Source: Telluribacter roseus (GTDB lineage Bacteria > Bacteroidota > Bacteroidia > Cytophagales > Spirosomataceae). Taken from it: a stretch of 64,000 nucleotides of DNA. Below the pieces are notes generated by a model. The model made no database searches and was not told the origin of the DNA. It saw only the letters and a list, made by a program, of their open reading frames with translations. The stretch spans positions 124,001 through 188,000 of the forward strand of contig NZ_JAFEUV020000005.1 in assembly GCF_017355915.2 (NCBI RefSeq). The letters are read 5' to 3'. Shown one piece after another: positions 60,128 through 64,000 of the stretch (position 1 is its first letter; the number at the start of each line of letters is the position of its first letter). A program made the translations under genes and the position numbers.

Positions 60128-60667
60128 TCAGAGATTGTAGTCCTTTTTCAGGTTGGCATAATCGCGGTACCGCTCCATATCCAGACGTGCAGCAGGCATT
60201 CCCTTCAGTACCACCACCCGGTATCTGAACGCGTAGTTCTGCGGGATGTTGCTGGTGTTGGTATTGATGTTCAGAAACCTGGGTGTATAGTCAAACGTCA
60301 GATCCAGCGAAATCAGGTTTTCCCCATCGGCTGTATAAGCCGTGCTCCGGAAAGGCAGCATACTGTACTGATTGGCATCTTTCTGAATATAAACCAGCAC
60401 AAAATTGGTAGAATCGAGCGCCGTCGGGAAATCAAAAGTGGTAAAAAGTCCGGAGTCAAACCCTGCCGTAAAGTCATAGATTTGCGGGCTGGCGCCAGGC
60501 TGTCCGATGGGCCCCTGTGGTCCGGCGGGCCCGGCAGGACCTTGTGGTCCGGCGGCTCCGATTGGTCCGGCTGGCCCGGCGGGGCCCTGTGGTCCGACGT
60601 CACCCTGTTCGCCTTTACAGGCAGCCAGTAATACCAGAACCGTACAAAACAGAAGTAGTTTTTTCAT
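60128..60667 (-). CDS. Collagen-like lipoprotein (second of two)
   Basis: The 179-residue protein has a lipobox signal ([17 protein letters not shown], cysteine 17) and a Gly-X-Y tract of about 12 triplets ([17 protein letters not shown]...GQPG), followed by a head domain of about 120 residues ending [30 protein letters not shown]. The proline- and alanine-rich X and Y positions fit a bacterial collagen helix. The C-terminal end aligns with that of the 58464-58991 protein (RVVV...P-AR...L...Y), so both share one head fold. It ends in its own terminator. It probably projects from the outer membrane; binding target unknown. Confidence 0.8.
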   Translation of the reverse strand: MKKLLLFCTVLVLLAACKGEQGDVGPQGPAGPAGPIGAAGPQGPAGPAGPQGPIGQPGASPQIYDFTAGFDSGLFTTFDFPTALDSTNFVLVYIQKDANQYSMLPFRSTAYTADGENLISLDLTFDYTPRFLNINTNTSNIPQNYAFRYRVVVLKGMPAARLDMERYRDYANLKKDYNL

Positions 60668-61040
60668 GTGTTTTTTGAGCGATGGTGAGAATTATGAGCA
60701 ATGTAAGACAATTTTCAGTGTTTAGTGACCTGTAAGCCATCCGGCGGCAGCCAATTCCCTGCCACTAGTACTTGGTCTGATGGTTTCTACAGGTACTACT
60801 CCGTAAAAGGCTCCCTGGTTTAAAAAGTACCCACTTCGACTCAAAGAACGTGTTCAAGCGCTTGCCTATGTGATGTTATTATTGTTTTTCAAGGAATTAC
60901 TACCGTTTAGTAAAAAAATACGTTACATTTACTTATATTTTGCTAAACACAATTCGGGGGTACCACCAGTCGCCGTAGGGTGCCCGTTAGTTATGTGGAT
61001 CAGAATGTAGTTTTCTTCACCCTAAACTACCATAACTAGC
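60668..61040 (+). other. 373-bp spacer before the small gene at 61041
   Basis: This AT-rich stretch lies between two divergent genes. A TACATTTA (one mismatch to TAnnTTTG) occurs near 60925, and TATATTTTGC near 60932-60942 is a spaced variant. No open frame with coding character, no RNA gene and no hairpin with a T tract are seen. Confidence 0.4.
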
Positions 61041-61241
61041 ATGGCCGATCTCATCAAACATCCGTCCCTGGAAGAATTCGTTGATCTTAGCATGGTCAAT
61101 GCCGTTCTTCCTGACACTAATCCGGAAGGACAGCCCCTAGTCATTTTCTTGCAACTGAATAAGAGCAAGAAAAAACAAATTATCTGGAAATTCGAAAGTC
61201 AGGAGATCCGTAATCACTTTCTCTGCCAGTTGCAGCAGTAG
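61041..61241 (+). CDS. Small uncharacterised protein (66 residues)
   Basis: A short soluble protein with helix (HPSLEEFVDLSMVNAVLP), a central strand (PLVIFLQLNKSKKKQIIWKFESQ) and a final helix (EIRNHFLCQLQQ). I do not recognise it. The start is the ATG at 61041, in a typical context. Its codon use (for example CTG, ATC, AAG, CAG) matches the surroundings, and it follows a long spacer that could hold its promoter. No partner gene is evident; the gene at 61329 converges on it. Confidence 0.5.
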   Translation: MADLIKHPSLEEFVDLSMVNAVLPDTNPEGQPLVIFLQLNKSKKKQIIWKFESQEIRNHFLCQLQQ

Positions 61242-61328
61242 TCTTCGCTTCCTTACCACATCTATTCTTCCGATTGCCTCCTGCTTTATCTCCTTTTAGA
61301 TCATTTTGTACAAAAGTGAGAAAATAGG

Positions 61329-61628
61329 CTAATCCGTTACCTTCTGTTGTTCCATCAGTTTTTGGGCCATTGGCAGCAATTCAGCATCCGGAATAAAATC
61401 TTCACAAATCATGAGCAACGAGTAAAGCGATCGCCTGATCAGAGCGGGATCGGCTTTATCCTGCTGCAGTGCCGCTTGTACCATGTGGATCGAAAGATCC
61501 GCCAGTAAATATTTACGTTTTTCGAGCCACTCAGGGCTTCCTTTGATCGCCTGCTGTTCGAGGTAACACTGCTCAGTTAAGGCGTGTGCTTCTTGGCAGT
61601 GCTCAAGTATTTGCTTCTTTTTATCCAT
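61329..61628 (-). CDS. Small helical protein of unknown function (99 residues)
   Basis: A probably all-helical soluble protein: MDKKKQILEHCQEAHALTEQCYLEQQAIKGSPEWLEKRKYLLADLSIHMVQAALQQD, then DPALIRRSLYSLLMICEDFIPDAELLPMAQKLMEQQ. The segment YLEQQAIKGSPEWLEKRKYL resembles one in the protein at 59669-59968 (the shared pattern is YL...S-EW...R-YL), which suggests a distant relation; both are 99 residues long. No signal peptide or metal site is seen. An AGGAG-like sequence precedes the ATG. The gene converges on the 66-residue gene, with an 87-bp spacer. Confidence 0.55.
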   Translation of the reverse strand: MDKKKQILEHCQEAHALTEQCYLEQQAIKGSPEWLEKRKYLLADLSIHMVQAALQQDKADPALIRRSLYSLLMICEDFIPDAELLPMAQKLMEQQKVTD

Positions 61629-61927
61629 TGGGAGAAGGAGGTGAAAGTAGTAATTAGGTAAAGGTGGTAAAGAAGCTGTTACGAGGCAAGGGGAAAATCA
61701 AAGAGTAGAACATAGTAAGTTCTTGAAGTGGGGGAGGTATGGGGACTGGTACTCAATATAATTTATTTAATAGTATATGTTTATATATGGTTCATATACA
61801 GCCGGTTGGCATAATACGATTAGGCTTTTTACTTGATAGTAAGAATATTATAGCAGAAGGTGCTGGCTGGTTGGTTTTTGGCCTGAAAATTGCTGCAATT
61901 AAGGCGGCTAAGCCCTCCTCTATTATA

Positions 61928-62269
61928 ATGTATATGTTAAATCTTTGCCGCACGGACAACGGAAAGATCGTTGGTAGCTGCGAGATCAATGGTCAATTGA
62001 TTGTTAGTAAGCCTCATTCCGAACTACCTGACGTATTGGATGAGGTTCTGTACATGGCAGCCTTTACTGATCAACCACTTCTTCCCGAGCCCGTTTTTGA
62101 TGTGGTATGGCTCAACGAGGAAGAGGAAATCAAGTGCAGCGGCTGCCAGCACATTCTGCCTCTGAATCATCTAAAGGAATGCCGGACCTGCGGCAAGTAC
62201 CTATGTAGTATATGTAGCTGCACCCAATGCCACTCTTTGACCAGCACCTACCGGGCCATCAACAGATAG
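61928..62269 (+). CDS. Cysteine-rich zinc-binding-like protein
   Basis: I place the start at ATG 61928 (another ATG follows at 61934). An AT-rich open frame extends to ATG 61739, but its sequence (NSICLYMVHIQPVGIIRLG) looks non-coding. The 113-residue version ends with a dense cysteine cluster: IKCSGCQHILPL, ECRTCGKYLCSICSCTQCHS, with eight cysteines in about 30 residues and two histidines nearby. The CxxC pairs suggest two zinc sites. No further homology is apparent to me. The N-terminal half is beta-rich (GKIVGSCEINGQLIVSK). It ends at the bidirectional terminator 62305-62337 and converges with the GH19 gene. Confidence 0.5.
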   Translation: MYMLNLCRTDNGKIVGSCEINGQLIVSKPHSELPDVLDEVLYMAAFTDQPLLPEPVFDVVWLNEEEEIKCSGCQHILPLNHLKECRTCGKYLCSICSCTQCHSLTSTYRAINR

Positions 62270-62304
62270 TTCAGGTACTTGAGTAGTCATACCATTCCAA
62301 TATA

Positions 62305-62337
62305 AAAGGCCCTGCTGGCTTTGCCAGCAGGGCCTTT
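62305..62337. terminator. Bidirectional terminator with 15-bp stem
   Basis: AAAGGCCCTGCTGGC (62305-62319) and GCCAGCAGGGCCTTT (62323-62337) are perfectly complementary with a TTT loop and T or A tracts at both ends. It separates the convergent stops at 62269 and 62397. Confidence 0.88.
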
Positions 62338-62396
62338 ATTGATTATACTTTCAGGCAGAGCTTTTAAGTAGCTTAAGATGAAAGGTATACAACTCT

Positions 62397-63074
62397 CTAA
62401 GCTAACCCATCCTTACTACCGTCGTTAAGGAGCAGATCAAAGAGGGTAGTTCGTTCTTTTAGTCCGGTCAGCCCTCCGTTGATGATCTGGGTAGACCTGA
62501 TTACATCCTTCTGATCGGCCAGTTTATTGAGGCCGTTGGTTTTCCAGAACCAGGCCGCCGCCCACATACCAAAGCGGGGAGTAGCTACCAGGTCAGGCGC
62601 TTTGACAAAATCAATGCCCAGTCCTAATCCGATATCCCGGGTAAGGGCCGCGTAGTTACTTTTGCCGGTGATCATCTTTGGACCCCGTCCCCGGTACCTC
62701 CACCCGTCGCCACTGGCCTCGTTCCCATTGCCCAGTCGGTTGGCGTAGACATAGTTGGCCAGGCGCTCCGGATTTTTGGCATAGTAAGCCGGATTACGCT
62801 TGCCGTCGGCAAACACAGGTACATCCCGACGTTCACCAACTTTGATAGCCCGAAACCGTTTCGGCCATACCTGAGGCAGTCGGGCTTCGCTGTAGTTGAG
62901 GTTCTCCACAAAGCAGGTAAACCTGGCGCATTCGTGCCCGGTCTGCGCCCAGAACATCGACTCCCGCTCGGGCGTGTTGATTTCGGCATACTCAAAAATC
63001 TCCTGCGCAAAAGGATAGTAGTCGGCAATGGAGGAAGCCGGAAATCTGGCAATAAGGGTATTGGTTTGAATCAT
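62397..63074 (-). CDS. GH19-family chitinase/endolysin-like enzyme
   Basis: The start is ATG 63074 (MIQTNTLIARFPASS); a GTG frame to 63119 adds 15 residues. The 225-residue protein has the GH19 core. MFWAQTGHECARFTCFVENLNYSEARLPQVWPKRF near residue 45 contains the catalytic-region glutamate. DGWRYRGRGPKMITGKSNYAALTRD near residue 120 and MWAAAWFWKTNGLNKLADQKDVIRSTQIINGG follow. It has no signal peptide, as in phage endolysins and spackle-type lysozymes, so it probably relies on a holin or another route for export, or acts on lysis. No holin, spanin or phage structural gene is nearby. It may be a prophage remnant. It would cut peptidoglycan or chitin glycans. Confidence 0.85.
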   Translation of the reverse strand: MIQTNTLIARFPASSIADYYPFAQEIFEYAEINTPERESMFWAQTGHECARFTCFVENLNYSEARLPQVWPKRFRAIKVGERRDVPVFADGKRNPAYYAKNPERLANYVYANRLGNGNEASGDGWRYRGRGPKMITGKSNYAALTRDIGLGLGIDFVKAPDLVATPRFGMWAAAWFWKTNGLNKLADQKDVIRSTQIINGGLTGLKERTTLFDLLLNDGSKDGLA

Positions 63075-63180
63075 GGTGATAAGGTAGTTAAAGTATGGAT
63101 GGGCAGGAAGCAAACGCACAGAACGGCCCAGGCTGTGGCCGTATCGAAGTACTTTACGATCAGAAGTATATTCTTTGCTG

Positions 63181-63300
63181 ATGCCATTCCCGTTCCGGGT
63201 TACTTACATCAGACAAAACAAGAAGCGCTACGAGAAGATCAAGGAAGTCTACTCCTTGTATAGTAAGTACTGGCTATTAAACGTGTTAAGATACAGATAG
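63181..63300 (+). CDS. Possible 39-residue basic peptide gene (or gene remnant)
   Basis: An ATG-to-TAG frame of 39 residues reads MPFPFRVTYIRQNKKRYEKIK and ends EVYSLYSKYWLLNVLRYR. It is very basic (about 10 Arg/Lys) and its codons are almost all C- or G-ending preferred ones (AAC AAG AAG CGC TAC GAG AAG ATC AAG), unlike random sequence. The frame remains open well upstream of the ATG, so it could be the tail of a longer broken gene. It is divergent from the GH19 gene. No family is recognised. Low confidence. Confidence 0.35.
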   Translation: MPFPFRVTYIRQNKKRYEKIKEVYSLYSKYWLLNVLRYR

Positions 63301-63488
63301 TTACAGGTATTTGCAAGTATAAGTTATCAAATTATATTGAATGGTTACTTGTTCTGATAGTAGTTTGAAGTAGAGACTGAGATGCTGCGAATATGGCTAC
63401 TTCTTAGGAAGAGATGAGAACAAGACTAGTCCTGTGATACGTAAAGCCTTTACTGGAGTAGAAAGTGTACTTTGTTGGAAGAAACAAA

Positions 63489-63520
63489 AAAAGCCTTATC
63501 CTGAATCGGACAAGGCTTTT
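63489..63520 (-). terminator. Terminator of tRNA-Ser
   Basis: On the minus strand, AAAAGCCTTgTCC and GGAtAAGGCTTTT pair around a GATTCA loop, followed by TTTTTT. It starts 2 bp after the tRNA 3' end. Confidence 0.85.
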
Positions 63521-63522
63521 AG

Positions 63523-63609
<87 letters not shown>

Positions 63610-63626
63610 ATACGGGAAAGTGGCTG

Positions 63627-63657
63627 CAAATATAGCGCAAATACCTATCTGTGCAAA
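63627..63657 (-). promoter_or_regulatory. Promoter of tRNA-Ser(GGA)
   Basis: On the minus strand TTTG (63657-63654) and TATATTTG (63634-63627) are separated by 19 bp, a full match to the Bacteroidota pattern. Transcription would start near 63620, 11 nt before the tRNA. The -33 element abuts the stop codon of the asparaginase gene. Confidence 0.75.
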
Positions 63658-64000
63658 TCAAATACTCATTTCGCCGCGCAGGGGAGTGGAGAGCAAGTCG
63701 CGGTAGTGCTGGCTATCCAGTTCGGTACCAAACACATACATCATTTTAGTAATAGCAGCCTCGGCCGTAATATCTGAGCCACTTACTACGCCAATCTGCT
63801 TCAGGTACTTGCTGGTCTGGTACTGGCCCTGGGTAACCCGGCCGCCGTCACACTGCGAGACGTTGTACAGGATGAGGCCCCGCTCAATGGCCATCCGTAG
63901 CTCATCCAGAAACCAGTGATCCGTAGGGGCATTGCCCGCACCGAAAGTCTCGATCACTACTCCCTTTAGTCCTTCTATTTCCAATATAGAGCTGACCACC
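63658..64000 (-). CDS. Type I (cytoplasmic) L-asparaginase, C-terminal part
   Basis: The visible 114 codons are the C-terminal domain of a type I asparaginase: [81 protein letters not shown]. The [11 protein letters not shown] stretch and the GGRV turn are family-typical. The N-terminal catalytic threonines are beyond the window, so activity cannot be judged. It would hydrolyse L-asparagine to aspartate and ammonia in the cytoplasm. Transcription runs towards tRNA-Ser, whose promoter starts at its stop codon. Confidence 0.9.
   Translation of the reverse strand, partial: VVSSILEIEGLKGVVIETFGAGNAPTDHWFLDELRMAIERGLILYNVSQCDGGRVTQGQYQTSKYLKQIGVVSGSDITAEAAITKMMYVFGTELDSQHYRDLLSTPLRGEMSI

Noticed and set aside
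60480-60600. Repetitive GGTCCGGCGGG-type sequence
   Set aside because: It is explained by the collagen Gly-X-Y codons of the lipoprotein gene.
61739-61927. Longer N-terminus for the cysteine-rich protein
   Set aside because: The sequence is AT-rich and protein-like features appear only after residue 64; the start at 61928 is more plausible, though transcript mapping is needed.

Overview
The window looks like an ordinary chromosomal stretch of a Bacteroidota bacterium, most likely order Cytophagales (Spirosomataceae/Cytophagaceae-like). The reasons are promoters of the TTG-N19-21-TAnnTTTG type, the cluster ftsX / DUF3098 / uppP / truB / ribF, paired topoisomerase IV genes, a DUF5686 outer-membrane protein, LytTR two-component genes, and many families typical of this phylum. 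Species cannot be read from the sequence. A strong background feature is the excess of the palindrome RGTACY (GTAC flanked by R and Y) in genes and spacers on both strands.

Layout. 1-10.5 kb: a leftward surface-polysaccharide operon (SLBB export protein, Wzz-like chain-length protein, Wzm/Wzt ABC exporter, DegT aminotransferase, membrane glycosyltransferase-like protein, WbqC, NeuD-like acetyltransferase, start of a GT4-like glycosyltransferase). 10.8-13.8 kb: parE and pheA, rightward. 13.8-20.1 kb: leftward housekeeping genes (ribF, truB, uppP, DUF3098, ftsX, DUF151 nuclease, both ETF subunits). 20.2-25.7 kb: TPR, DUF3891, YihY, a small nuclease-like protein, a Gfo/Idh/MocA oxidoreductase, an orphan gene and a purine nucleoside phosphorylase. 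25.7-33.4 kb: acetyl-xylan esterase, BaiN/HI0933-type flavoprotein, outer-membrane protein, secreted DRGH nuclease, an uncharacterised Bacteroidota protein and an ABC permease. 33.4-34.8 kb: tRNA-Leu(CAA) followed by an AT-richer membrane-protein gene lacking the GTAC signature. 35.2-46.7 kb: intradiol dioxygenase, pirin-like protein, LytTR two-component pair, S41 protease, GH-A clan hydrolase, ABC ATPase, DUF5686 protein and SanA-like protein. 46.8-55.5 kb: parC, NUDIX hydrolase, FAD oxidoreductase, DoxX, a tryptophan 2,3-dioxygenase-like protein, a glutaryl-CoA dehydrogenase-like enzyme and a sterol desaturase-type hydroxylase. 55.7-64 kb: a RamB/ScfR-like regulator with a clear self-operator candidate, a second DRGH nuclease, two collagen-like lipoproteins around a RibD/DHFR-like gene, several small orphan genes, a GH19 endolysin-like enzyme, tRNA-Ser(GGA) and the end of a cytoplasmic asparaginase gene.

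How the genes fit together. The first 10.5 kb form one pathway: precursor modification, ABC export across the inner membrane, length control, and outer-membrane passage. The 13.8-20.1 kb block covers cofactors, tRNA modification, undecaprenyl phosphate recycling, division and electron transfer. The 52-54.6 kb genes point to aromatic amino-acid or lysine breakdown. No CRISPR array, insertion sequence, integrase or complete prophage was seen. No defence system or unmistakably new multi-gene system could be demonstrated. The most informative novelties are regulatory or compositional: the RGTACY bias, the xre operator, a hairpin leader before the desaturase, and small orphan genes near tRNA-Ser.
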